64,000 bases of DNA from Yaniella halotolerans DSM 15476 (GTDB taxonomy: Bacteria > Actinomycetota > Actinomycetes > Actinomycetales > Micrococcaceae). The DNA is taken from positions 1,364,001 to 1,428,000 of the forward strand of contig NZ_ATVQ01000001.1 of the NCBI RefSeq assembly GCF_000420805.1, read 5' to 3'. Below, piece after piece: positions 1-7,818 of this stretch. Each line of letters starts with the position of its first letter. The stretch's first letter is position 1. The notes under the pieces are model-generated. The model searched no databases. It saw nothing but the letters and a program-made list of their open reading frames with translations, and was not told the DNA's origin. Both the position numbers and the translations under genes were made by a program.

Positions 1-270
1 GCGTAGGTGGATACAAAAATGTGTGGCCTCCACTTGGCGTCCCAGATCATCGGCGTAGAAATGAAAGCCATTGAGGTAAGTGCTCATGGCCTCGAGCGGA
101 TACTTCGGCTGCAGCAGATTTGAACTGATGTCTAACAATCGGTGTTTAAGCGGGTGGCCCTGGCTCATTTTTGCGGTGGTAACTACCTTGCGCCCCGCTA
201 TGATGCTGGCCGCAGTGGCTGCCCCGGCCGCGATGCCGATACTGATGCTCTTGAGGTAATTGTGTCCCAT
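1..270 (-). CDS. OBAP/DUF1264-like protein, truncated by the window edge
   Basis: The minus-strand frame is open from an ATG at 270 to the window edge, giving the first 90 residues. The translation starts MGHNYLKSISIGIAAGAATA, which looks like a hydrophobic leader or membrane anchor, and then carries GFHFYADDLGRQVEA followed by THFCIHLR. That block, with its paired His and Cys, resembles the core motif of the oil-body-associated (OBAP, DUF1264) family, whose bacterial members are of unknown function. The 3' end lies outside the window, so the full length and the rest of the domain cannot be checked. No strong ribosome site precedes the ATG. The family assignment is from memory of the motif. 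Confidence 0.62.
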   Translation of the reverse strand, partial: MGHNYLKSISIGIAAGAATAASIIAGRKVVTTAKMSQGHPLKHRLLDISSNLLQPKYPLEAMSTYLNGFHFYADDLGRQVEATHFCIHLR

Positions 271-328
271 GCAGTAACTCTAGGGACTGTAGACAGCGAA
301 GGAAACAGCACTTGGGCAAGAAGAAATT

Positions 329-364
329 GCGCGGCGTCCCCCGGGTAGTGGTAGGACGCCGCGC
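329..364 (-). terminator. intrinsic terminator of the metNIQ operon
   Basis: An 11-bp perfect stem (GCGCGGCGTCC with GGACGCCGCGC) lies 24 nt past the metQ stop. On the minus strand it is followed by aatttcttctt, a T-rich tail, so it should end metNIQ transcription. Confidence 0.8.
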
Positions 365-388
365 AGTTCAGGCTAGAGCTGACCGAGA

Positions 389-1261
389 CTATTCTTCGTC
401 GGTGTCTCCGGCCGGAATGATTTCACCTTCGGGCCAGTTTTCTTTGATGTAGTCGGCTACCTCTTCGGAGTGCAGTAGTTCATCGAGTTTTTGGATTGCT
501 TCGTTGTCGTCGTTGGAAGAGTTCCAGGCCAGGATGTTGGCGTAGGGAGAGTCTTCGGCTTCTTCTACAACAATCGCGTCGCTGACGTCGAGTCCGGCTT
601 CCAAGAAATAGTTGCCGTTGATGATCGCGGCATCGATCGCTGAGTCGTCAACCACCTGTGCCAGGATCTCCGGTGGGTTCTCTTCGAACTCCAGGTTCAT
701 GGGGTTTTGTTCCTCGGTGAGGGTCAGGGCAGCTGATTCGCCGTCGATATCTTCGAGGAGACCGGCTTCTTCAAGCAGCATCAGGGCACGGGGCTGGTTA
801 CCCGCATCCGAGGTGATACCGATGGTGGCGCCTTCGCTGATGCTTTCAGCGTCGTCATGCTGGCTGGAGAACATGGCATACGGTTCGATGTGGACACCGT
901 CGCCGTGCGAGATCTCATAGCCGTGGTCTTCGATCTGCTGTTCTAGAAACGGCACGTGTTGGAAGTAGTTGGCATCGAGATTGCCTTCGTCCATCTGACG
1001 GTTTGGCAGCTGGAAGTCGTCGAATTCCACGACCTCGATCTCCAGGTTCGCTTCCTCGCCGAGCTCTTCTGAAACAAATTCTAGGATCTGACCATGCGGG
1101 ACAGGTGTTGCGCCAACGGTCAGGGTGGTGGTGCCGTCGTCACCGGCGGTGGGGCCTTCGGCAGTATCATCGGATCCGCCGCAAGCGGCAAGGACGAGTG
1201 CGGAGGCCGCAGCCAGGCCGGTGAAGGCCAGGCGCCGCGACGTGCGTGATGCGTTGTTCAT
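389..1261 (-). CDS. metQ: methionine ABC transporter substrate-binding lipoprotein
   Basis: NlpA/MetQ-type lipoprotein (290 aa) that captures methionine outside the membrane and hands it to the MetI permease. The N-terminus is a short basic, Ala-rich signal peptide ending in the lipobox LVLAAC, with lipidation expected at Cys27. Next comes an acidic low-complexity linker, then the family-typical GATPVPHGQILEFV. Residues around NYFQHVPFLEQ and INGNYFLEAGL match the ligand-binding lobes of MetQ/NlpA. The start ATG has AGGAG upstream. It is last in metN-metI-metQ, 53 nt after metI, and a terminator follows. Other NlpA proteins bind related amino acids, so methionine is inferred from the family and the operon. 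Confidence 0.92.
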   Translation of the reverse strand: MNNASRTSRRLAFTGLAAASALVLAACGGSDDTAEGPTAGDDGTTTLTVGATPVPHGQILEFVSEELGEEANLEIEVVEFDDFQLPNRQMDEGNLDANYFQHVPFLEQQIEDHGYEISHGDGVHIEPYAMFSSQHDDAESISEGATIGITSDAGNQPRALMLLEEAGLLEDIDGESAALTLTEEQNPMNLEFEENPPEILAQVVDDSAIDAAIINGNYFLEAGLDVSDAIVVEEAEDSPYANILAWNSSNDDNEAIQKLDELLHSEEVADYIKENWPEGEIIPAGDTDEE

Positions 1262-1314
1262 GTTGTGCTCCTGAGGTATGTGGAATGTGCGCTGGGAAAT
1301 CTTGCCGGGGCAGG

Positions 1315-1995
1315 TTAGCGGTGGTCGACAGCCGCCACAATTTTATCGCCGATCCACTGGATGAGTTGGACACCAATAACGATGACGACGATGGTGACGA
1401 TCATGATCTGTGAGTCAAAGCGCTGATACCCGTAGTTATACGCCAGTCGTCCCAGACCGCCACCGCCAATAAGTCCCGCCATGGCTGAATACCCTATGAG
1501 TACCACAATGGTGTTGGTCGTTGCAGCAATGAGGCCTGGAAGTGCCTCCGGGAGGAAAACTTTCGTCACAATCTGACCGTTGGATAGGCCCATAACTTGT
1601 GCTGCGTCCACCGTTCCGGTTGGGACTTCGCGCAGTGAGGTCTCGACCAATCGAGCAAAAAACGGTGCCGTTGCGATGGTGAGCGAGACGGTTGCGGCGA
1701 TCGGTCCGATCGAGGTGTTCACCAGCCACTGGGTGAACGGAATGAGGGCGACCATCAGGATCGCATAGGGGATCGAACGCGTGATATTCACGACGATCGA
1801 GGAGAGGAGACCGTAGAGCACTCGCATCGGGGTGAGACCGCCGGGGCGGGTCAGGTGCAAAATAATGCCGATCGCCCCGCCGATGAGCACCGTAGCGATC
1901 CCCGAGATTCCGACCATCACCACGGTTTCCCAAATGGCTTCGGGAAGCGCTGTTTCCAGGGCGCGGTTATTGAGCAGTTGCTCGAACCAATTCAT
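1315..1995 (-). CDS. metI: methionine ABC transporter permease
   Basis: Inner-membrane permease (226 aa) of the methionine uptake system, with about five hydrophobic segments. It carries the MetI-type stretch GTVDAAQVMGLSNGQIVTKV followed by FLPEALPGL, which is the EAA loop that docks on the ATPase. The C-terminus has the usual AMAGLIGGGGLG. The ATG overlaps the metN stop by 4 nt (ATGA), indicating translational coupling, and AAGGGG lies upstream. Length is normal for the family. Confidence 0.94.
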   Translation of the reverse strand: MNWFEQLLNNRALETALPEAIWETVVMVGISGIATVLIGGAIGIILHLTRPGGLTPMRVLYGLLSSIVVNITRSIPYAILMVALIPFTQWLVNTSIGPIAATVSLTIATAPFFARLVETSLREVPTGTVDAAQVMGLSNGQIVTKVFLPEALPGLIAATTNTIVVLIGYSAMAGLIGGGGLGRLAYNYGYQRFDSQIMIVTIVVIVIGVQLIQWIGDKIVAAVDHR

Positions 1996-2996
1996 GCTTG
2001 CACCCCTTCCTTGGCGCGCGTGCGGATGGAATACCCATTGCGGACCAGTGTTGCTTCAATCCCGGTGAGATTAATTTGGGTATCTGAGTCGATAGCCAAG
2101 AGGTAGTGGGCAAAGCGGGCGTCGCCGAGCGTTTCAATATTCGCCGCTGCAATATCGACGGTCACGGAGTGCTCCGCAGCAATCTTGGTTGCAATGGGGA
2201 TATTGACGGCGTCTTGACTACCAACTACCTCGATGACCAGATCAGCGGAAGCTGCTTCGTGTGTTGGCAATGGGAGGAGCGCACGGGATAAGTCGGAATT
2301 CACGTTGGCGGCAACCTGGCTGAGTGGGCCGAAATCCAAAATTTTGCCGTTGTCGAGCAGCGAGACGGAATCACACAGCGTTTTCACGACGGACATTTCG
2401 TGGGTAATGACCACCACGGTGAGGTTTAGGCGGTCCGAGACCGCACGAATCAACTTCAGAATATCGTCGGTGGTTGCCGGGTCCAGTGCAGACGTTGGCT
2501 CATCACACAGGAGGACATCCGGATCAGCAGCCAGCGCACGAGCAATGCCGACGCGTTGGCGCTGTCCACCGGATAACTGGGCTGGGTACGTGTCTTCTAA
2601 CCCACTGAGCCCTACTAAATCGAGTAGTTCTTTGGCCTTTGCTCGTCGATCTGCTTTCTTCTTCTTGCCGGACTCTAACGGCAGCGAGATATTATCTGCC
2701 ACGGTGCGCGACGAGAGCAGATTGGCGTGTTGAAACACCATGCCGATGCGGCGACGAGCGTTGCGTAATTCGGTATCGCTTACGGCGGTCAGGTTTTGGC
2801 TCCCAACGACAACGCTACCGTTGGTTGGGCGATCCAACAGGGTGAGGCAGCGTACGAGCGTTGATTTGCCGGCACCGGAGCGGCCGATGATGCCGTGAAT
2901 TTCGCCGTCGTCGATATCCAACGTGATGTTGTCTAAGGCCACGACATCCCTGGCGGGTTGCCGATACACCTTTGTAAGCTCTCGAACGGAAATCAT
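1992..2996 (-). CDS. metN: methionine ABC transporter ATP-binding protein
   Basis: ATPase of the methionine importer (334 aa). Walker A is GRSGAGKST, the signature is LSGGQRQRVGIARAL, Walker B is VLLCDEPTSALD, and the switch His is in VVVITHEMS. The last ~75 residues form a C-terminal NIL-like domain, which in MetN senses methionine and inhibits transport. I place the start at ATG 2996 (MISVRELTKVY) because AAGGA precedes it. An in-frame upstream start at 3107 would add an unlikely 37-residue tail running through the promoter. It is first in the operon and divergent from the DUF3151 gene. Confidence 0.95.
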   Translation of the reverse strand: MISVRELTKVYRQPARDVVALDNITLDIDDGEIHGIIGRSGAGKSTLVRCLTLLDRPTNGSVVVGSQNLTAVSDTELRNARRRIGMVFQHANLLSSRTVADNISLPLESGKKKKADRRAKAKELLDLVGLSGLEDTYPAQLSGGQRQRVGIARALAADPDVLLCDEPTSALDPATTDDILKLIRAVSDRLNLTVVVITHEMSVVKTLCDSVSLLDNGKILDFGPLSQVAANVNSDLSRALLPLPTHEAASADLVIEVVGSQDAVNIPIATKIAAEHSVTVDIAAANIETLGDARFAHYLLAIDSDTQINLTGIEATLVRNGYSIRTRAKEGVQA

Positions 2997-3043
2997 GAGG
3001 TCCTTTAGGGAGATTGGTTGTTGAATAAGTATAAACACTGGCA

Positions 3044-3061
3044 GACTAAGGGGGCTTAGAC
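3044..3061. promoter_or_regulatory. candidate operator between metN and the DUF3151 gene
   Basis: GACTAAG-GGGG-CTTAGAC is an inverted repeat with 7-bp arms and one mismatch. It sits in the divergent promoter region 48 nt from the metN start, a natural place for a methionine-responsive repressor. No regulator can be assigned, and no SAM-riboswitch-like structure is visible. Confidence 0.3.
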
Positions 3062-3093
3062 ATTGCCGTTTTGGCTTCGTGGAAGGAAATATA

Positions 3094-3519
3094 GTGTCGT
3101 CACTCATTGGTAAGAACTTGATGGAACCGGATCCAACGTTGCTGCCGGACGAACCAGAAGTGCATGCTCGCTACGACGCTGGTGATCTGCCCGAGGAAAT
3201 TGCACAGCGTTTTCCTGCTTCATCATTGGCCTGGGCGCTTGCCGCTGAGGACGCCTGGGATGACGGCCGCACGCTGGAATCCTATGCTTATGCTCGTGTG
3301 GGATACCATCGTGGGCTTGATTCATTGCGCGGCGCAGGCTGGAAGGGTGCCGGCCCGGTTCCGTGGGAGCACGCGCCGAATCGCGGCTTCTTGCGGGCCT
3401 TGTACTCTCTGGGACGGGCTGCCGCTGCTATCGGTGAGACCGATGAGGTGGACCGCATTGCGAAGCTCTTGAATGATTCTGATGCCACCGCGGTCGATCA
3501 GATCGAAGCTGGCCACTAG
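3094..3519 (+). CDS. DUF3151 family protein
   Basis: Small soluble protein (141 aa) of the actinobacterial DUF3151 family, whose function is unknown. The signature is visible from the start: IGKNLMEPDPTLLPDEPEV, then ASSLAWALAAEDAW, then SYAYARVGYHRGLDSLRGAGW and APNRGFLRALYSLGRAA. I choose GTG 3094 because GGAAGGA lies 4-10 nt before it. An in-frame GTG at 3079 would have that site inside the coding region. The gene is divergent from metN and converges on the PspC gene. DUF3151 genes are often seen near central-metabolism genes in Actinobacteria, but nothing here shows what this one does. Confidence 0.85.
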   Translation: MSSLIGKNLMEPDPTLLPDEPEVHARYDAGDLPEEIAQRFPASSLAWALAAEDAWDDGRTLESYAYARVGYHRGLDSLRGAGWKGAGPVPWEHAPNRGFLRALYSLGRAAAAIGETDEVDRIAKLLNDSDATAVDQIEAGH

Positions 3520-3543
3520 GCCTGTTGTAAGTCTCCTGTACGG

Positions 3544-3798
3544 TCAGCGTGCTGGGGGACGTTTATTTAGTGACCGCTCGAGCGGGATGCGGCCGTCTTG
3601 CCACGGTGTCAGAATCCAGATGATCAAATAGAGCACAATCCCTACGACCGGCAGTAGGAATGACAAGAATACGAGCAGCCGGACCAGCCACACGTTCATG
3701 CCTGTTCGGTGAGCGATGCCGCCTGCTATGCCGCCCAGCAGTCGCTGGGGGCCACGACGAAATCGAAGGCTGCGGATAGCGCTGAATATGGAGTCCAT
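3544..3798 (-). CDS. PspC domain membrane protein
   Basis: Small PspC-domain protein (84 aa from ATG 3798). The PspC core is clear: RGPQRLLGGIAGGIAHRTG, then NVWLVRLLVFLSFLLPVVG, then VLYLIIWILTPW. This gives one or two membrane segments and a short basic C-terminal tail. In other bacteria PspC domains take part in envelope-stress signalling, but stand-alone actinobacterial copies are mostly uncharacterised. It lies 43 nt downstream of the carnitine-acyltransferase gene on the same strand and may be co-transcribed. An in-frame start at 3834 would add 12 residues; neither start has a strong ribosome site. Confidence 0.82.
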   Translation of the reverse strand: MDSIFSAIRSLRFRRGPQRLLGGIAGGIAHRTGMNVWLVRLLVFLSFLLPVVGIVLYLIIWILTPWQDGRIPLERSLNKRPPAR

Positions 3799-3841
3799 GT
3801 TTTGGACCCTACGCTGATTCGTCAATGGCGACAAGCACGTA

Positions 3842-5554
3842 TCAGGACGAGTGGATCGGCTCGATGGTGGCGATGAAATCGTAGAGGAGTTCCGCGGCCG
3901 GTTGGAGGTTGCGATACAACGCTTCGGCCTGCGGCGTCCCTTCGAACCAGGTGACTAGAAACTCAGTGCCTGCCGCGGCCGGCGTGAAGTGGACGTGGAA
4001 CCCGTCCTCGACTAAGGGGGCGGCGATAGCACGGATAAATGCCTCGGAAGCGCCCGCGGAGGAGACCGTCAGGAAATCTTCAAGCGCATCGGTGTGCTCG
4101 GTAAACAGTGCTGCATTAGCACCACCCAACTCTGCGCCGATGTGTTGCAACATGAAAAAGTGCCGATCAAATGCTTGGCCGTTCACCGTCGCTTCAACCC
4201 CCTCGTCGTGCGCGTTTAACGCAGCGTGTAGCTGGTTGACGGTGGCTTTGTCGCGCACCAGATGTTGCACAAATGAGACGGCTTCAAGGGTGACTGGGCG
4301 AAGCGTGTCGGTTCGGCCGGCCCGGAAATGGCGCATATCGACGTCTTGACGGTGGGCTCGAACGGTACCGAAGGTGAGTTGCTGAGCGATCATCAAGATC
4401 AGATGCGTCAGTGCATCGTTTCGCATCTCATACGGTAGGTGACGGTCGCGGCGAACCAGCACACGCTCGGTCTTCAGGGTGTTGGCTTTGGTGTAATAAT
4501 CTGTCAGGCCGTAGGCGTTGTCCCGCCAGGTCAACTCGGTAGCTTTCGGTAGGGTCGGCTCTGACTGGGTATCAAGCGTAGTTGTATCGACCTGTTGCAT
4601 GCGTGTCACCGCCGTCGCCAGGGTTCCGGCTTCGAGCACCGAATGCTCGACATTGGCGGTCAGCATGTTGGTGTCCAGTGAGGCCTGGTAACTGATTGGT
4701 TTATAGACCCACGCGTTACCGGGGTGGAACGCCCATCGCAGCAGCGTCTGGGTGTCTTCTTCTCCGTTGGGATCCAAGGTGATGGTGAACAGCATGTTGA
4801 CCAGCCGGTCAAAGGTGGAGCGGTGTGCTTCGTTGCGCCACGGGGCCTGCTCAGCAAGAATTGCTGAGCCCAATGTCGAGAACCCAGCAAAGCTGGACTG
4901 CGCCGGCTGGGTTTGGGACAACACATGTTCAATCGAAGACCGCAATTGGATGGCGTTTAGGAGCTTGCCCTCGGAACCGGTCAGCGGTACTTCCCACATG
5001 CGACCCAGGTGCAGCACACCGATGGTGCGGTAGGTTGCCCCGGCGCCAGCTCGCATCCACAGATCCTCGTCAGCCGCCGGGGTTCGAATGCCGCCGTTGA
5101 AACAAGCCCAACTATCCATGGACAACCGTCGACCGTCGGCGTCGAGCTCTTCGGGTGTAGCCCGTTTGGCCTGTTGGATATGGATGGCGCCGATGCGCTG
5201 GAGTAATTCCACGACGCGTCGGGAGCGCGTTGCATCGGTTGGAAGGTTCAACTGGTAGGTCACATTAGAAGACAACAAGAGGGGCTGGCGGTTGCGCAGT
5301 GCATGTTCCAACCACTGTTCGGCCATCCAATTCGAGCCACTGGCAGACAGGGCTTGGCCGTATTCTTCAAGAGTCTGTTGCAGCACCGGTGCTTGTCCAA
5401 TGGCAAAGTCGGCAATCGCCTGATTCACATCGGCTTCCCCGCTCGCATCGAGAACCGCGGCGGCTGACTTGCGATAACGCTCCAGGGATTCATCAAGGCG
5501 GGGCACAGGCAGTACCGGTAGATCTGTGGTCAGATGATGCGGGTACGTTCGCAC
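3842..5554 (-). CDS. choline/carnitine O-acyltransferase family protein
   Basis: A 570-residue protein of the choline/carnitine acyltransferase family, which moves acyl groups between CoA and carnitine or choline. The catalytic histidine motif is NVEHSVLEAGTL (His304). The carboxylate/CoA-side signature is DMRHFRAGRTDTLRP (residues ~406-420), matching the family's RTETIR block. An N-terminal LPVLPVPRLDESLERY matches the usual PLP.LP.TL.RY opening, and AFDRHFFMLQ (~461-470) matches the DRHL segment. Length is as in eukaryotic CrAT. No signal peptide is seen, so it is probably cytoplasmic. The family is well known in eukaryotes and patchy in bacteria. The acyl acceptor cannot be read from the sequence, although a BCCT carrier for carnitine-like solutes lies at 27.9 kb. 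Confidence 0.85.
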   Translation of the reverse strand: MRTYPHHLTTDLPVLPVPRLDESLERYRKSAAAVLDASGEADVNQAIADFAIGQAPVLQQTLEEYGQALSASGSNWMAEQWLEHALRNRQPLLLSSNVTYQLNLPTDATRSRRVVELLQRIGAIHIQQAKRATPEELDADGRRLSMDSWACFNGGIRTPAADEDLWMRAGAGATYRTIGVLHLGRMWEVPLTGSEGKLLNAIQLRSSIEHVLSQTQPAQSSFAGFSTLGSAILAEQAPWRNEAHRSTFDRLVNMLFTITLDPNGEEDTQTLLRWAFHPGNAWVYKPISYQASLDTNMLTANVEHSVLEAGTLATAVTRMQQVDTTTLDTQSEPTLPKATELTWRDNAYGLTDYYTKANTLKTERVLVRRDRHLPYEMRNDALTHLILMIAQQLTFGTVRAHRQDVDMRHFRAGRTDTLRPVTLEAVSFVQHLVRDKATVNQLHAALNAHDEGVEATVNGQAFDRHFFMLQHIGAELGGANAALFTEHTDALEDFLTVSSAGASEAFIRAIAAPLVEDGFHVHFTPAAAGTEFLVTWFEGTPQAEALYRNLQPAAELLYDFIATIEPIHSS

Positions 5555-5830
5555 AACAGCTCCCTATAAAACATCGTGGACGACAGCCACAGTCTACTGG
5601 TGTCCTTTGCTTAGCTGCTTGAAATTGTGACCTCTTACATTCATCACCAAATCAGGACACAGTGCTTTCTTGGTGTCGTAAACCGTGATTGGTTCAACAG
5701 TGTTGTAGTCGCGACTGTGATGCTGTTCCACCATGTCTAACAGTGTTACTGTCGGGTAAGTCGGTTGAACCTATTGCTTCTAGGGCATATCAGGAGCAAA
5801 ATGTTTACATCGTCAATTGGAGGTGCAATT

Positions 5831-6595
5831 ATGGTCGTCCAAGCTAAACCTGCAACACCCCGCTTGCAACATGCTGCGGGAGACTACGACTTCTTTTTCG
5901 GTCTCAAACCAGCCAAGCACGTTGCCCGTGAGACATTCGATCTCTACACGGCTGACACCAAGGAGCGGCGCCCAGCCGTCATTTTTGTCCACGGTGGGCC
6001 AGTACCGGAGGGGCAAACTCCGAGTCCGCGGCAGTGGCCGACATTCATTGGATATAGCGATCTTGCGGCGGCTGCTGGCCTGGCGGGCGTGACCTTTGAC
6101 CACCGGTTATATGAGATGGAACGCTACCCAGATTCTGCCGAGGACATCGCAGAAGTGGTGGAAAAGGTTCGTCGAGTCCCTCAGGTGGATCCTGATCGTA
6201 TTGCCTTGTGGTTCTTCTCTGGTGGAGGTGCACTAGCTGCCGACTGGTTGCGTGAAGCCCCTTCTTGGCTGCGGGCTGTCGTATGGAGCTATCCGGTGCT
6301 CGCGCCACCGAGTGATTGGCCCGGTGACGTCGAACGTTTTGATTGCAGGCAAGTCATCGCTGGTGCGCCAGAGTTACCCAAATTGATGGTCCGGGTCGGC
6401 GAAGAATATTCAAGTTTTGCGAATACTCAAAACGCAGTCATTGAAGCTGCCAGAAACTTTGATAGTGCGCTCGAAGTCATCGATCTTCCTGATGCAGTGC
6501 ACGGTTTCGAATCACTGAAGTATGACAAGCAAGCTCGAGAAGGTACCGACAGGGCGATGGCCTGGGTGGCGCACGCGCTAGCTCAAGATGCCTGA
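5831..6595 (+). CDS. alpha/beta hydrolase (prolyl oligopeptidase/dienelactone-hydrolase-like)
   Basis: Cytoplasmic alpha/beta-hydrolase (254 aa). The oxyanion motif is FVHGGPVPEG, the nucleophile elbow is WFFSGGGAL (G/F-x-S-x-G type), and the catalytic His is in AVHGFES near the C-terminus. The acid is probably in the segment before PDAVHG. The start ATG 5831 follows TTGGAGGTGCAATT, so GGAGG is well placed; an in-frame upstream start at 5765 lacks a site. The substrate is unknown. It stands alone, convergent with the TRAP operon across a strong hairpin. Confidence 0.82.
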   Translation: MVVQAKPATPRLQHAAGDYDFFFGLKPAKHVARETFDLYTADTKERRPAVIFVHGGPVPEGQTPSPRQWPTFIGYSDLAAAAGLAGVTFDHRLYEMERYPDSAEDIAEVVEKVRRVPQVDPDRIALWFFSGGGALAADWLREAPSWLRAVVWSYPVLAPPSDWPGDVERFDCRQVIAGAPELPKLMVRVGEEYSSFANTQNAVIEAARNFDSALEVIDLPDAVHGFESLKYDKQAREGTDRAMAWVAHALAQDA

Positions 6596-6623
6596 GGTGC
6601 TGAGAAGTTGGGCATGAAACAGC

Positions 6624-6656
6624 GGTGGCGGTGAACCAAAGAGGTTCACCGCCACC
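6624..6656. terminator. bidirectional terminator hairpin
   Basis: A perfect 14-bp stem, GGTGGCGGTGAACC with GGTTCACCGCCACC, and a 5-nt loop (aaaga) lie between convergent genes ending at 6595 and 6676. Neither side has a long T-run, so it may act in both directions or with Rho. Confidence 0.75.
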
Positions 6657-6675
6657 GTTGCGTTGAGAGTACTAT

Positions 6676-7803
6676 TTAGTTGTTTTGTTCCTGCCATTTA
6701 TCGGCACAGGCAATACCGGCATCTACCGGGTTATCTTCGTCTTGGTAGCTCTCATAGGCAGCGACGTATTCTTCGAGATATGCATCGGCATTATCAAAGT
6801 TGTAGTCGTCCATGATCTGCAACCAGGCTTCTTGAGCGCCGTCTTCGGCCTCTGCACGCCACTTGTCAGTTTCTTCTTCCGGCCAGGATTCGAAGTTCTC
6901 GACATCGGGGGAGTCCAGCATGCCCTGGCAAATATTTTCGAGCTCACCGTTGGATAGTTCGATGATGCGACCCTCGTTGAACTCTTGGGTCACGTCGTCG
7001 ACAATCTCTTGGAGCTCGGGAGTCAACGAGTCATAGGTGCTCTTATTCCACCACATGCCGTAAGCGGTGTACTGTCCAACGCCGGTGTCGGCCCAGTACG
7101 GCAGTTGCTCGGTGACCTGGTAGTTCACGCCGAAGTCCAGGGAGGCTGCTACTGAGTCAATAACTCCACGCTGTAAGGATTCATAGGTTTCTGCAGCGGT
7201 GATTGCATTGACGTTCACACCGGCAGTTTCCAAGGTGCGCTGCGTAACCGGACCAGCCGCACGCGCCGAAAGTCCCTGCAGGGATTCATAGTCCTCAATC
7301 GGTTCTTTAGCACCGATCAGCAGGGCACCGACGGGCCAAGCACCGATGTACTCCAGGTTGCTCTGCTCCAACTGTGCCATTGCTGGTTCGTAGTTGGTGT
7401 GGAGGTCGTAGAGCGCTTCGACGGATGCCTGAATGTCGTTGTTCAAAAACGAGATGGACATGACCGACATCGTTGGGAGCAAGTGTGGCGTGTAGTCGGT
7501 AACGGTTACACCGATATCGGCACGACCGTCCCGAACACAGTCGGCAACTTCGTCCATGCTACAGACAGCTTCGAACGAGCTGCGGTCGAATTCGATGCGA
7601 CCGTCCGAGGCTTCTTCAACGGCGTCATAGTACGCTTCGGCGACAACTGCATGCTGAGTGCCATCAAGTGCCCCGTTCGCCACGGTGAAGTAGTAGTTGT
7701 CAGCGCCTTCTACAATCCCTTCCTCACACGCGGTGAGGGTGAGGGCTGCTGCGGCAGTGATTGCTGCAACCTTGGCAAAGCGAGAAAAAAGTGTTGATTT
7801 CAT
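6676..7803 (-). CDS. TRAP transporter substrate-binding lipoprotein (DctP family)
   Basis: Extracytoplasmic solute receptor (375 aa) of a tripartite ATP-independent transporter. The signal peptide ends in the lipobox LTLTAC (Cys26). Family features include a PTMSVMSISFLNND-type region, the LQGLSARAAGPVTQRTLETAG segment in which Arg usually contacts the ligand carboxylate, and AETYESLQRGVIDSVAAS. These indicate an organic acid ligand, but the exact one cannot be read. It is the last gene of dctQ-dctM-dctP, 15 nt after dctM, and ends close to a terminator hairpin. Confidence 0.9.
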   Translation of the reverse strand: MKSTLFSRFAKVAAITAAAALTLTACEEGIVEGADNYYFTVANGALDGTQHAVVAEAYYDAVEEASDGRIEFDRSSFEAVCSMDEVADCVRDGRADIGVTVTDYTPHLLPTMSVMSISFLNNDIQASVEALYDLHTNYEPAMAQLEQSNLEYIGAWPVGALLIGAKEPIEDYESLQGLSARAAGPVTQRTLETAGVNVNAITAAETYESLQRGVIDSVAASLDFGVNYQVTEQLPYWADTGVGQYTAYGMWWNKSTYDSLTPELQEIVDDVTQEFNEGRIIELSNGELENICQGMLDSPDVENFESWPEEETDKWRAEAEDGAQEAWLQIMDDYNFDNADAYLEEYVAAYESYQDEDNPVDAGIACADKWQEQNN

Positions 7804-7818
7804 GGGTTACAAGCCTTC

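Noticed and set aside
2997-3093. SAM-type riboswitch before metN
   Set aside because: The ~95-nt leader is too short and lacks the four-way junction and kink-turn features of SAM riboswitches; only a short palindrome is seen.
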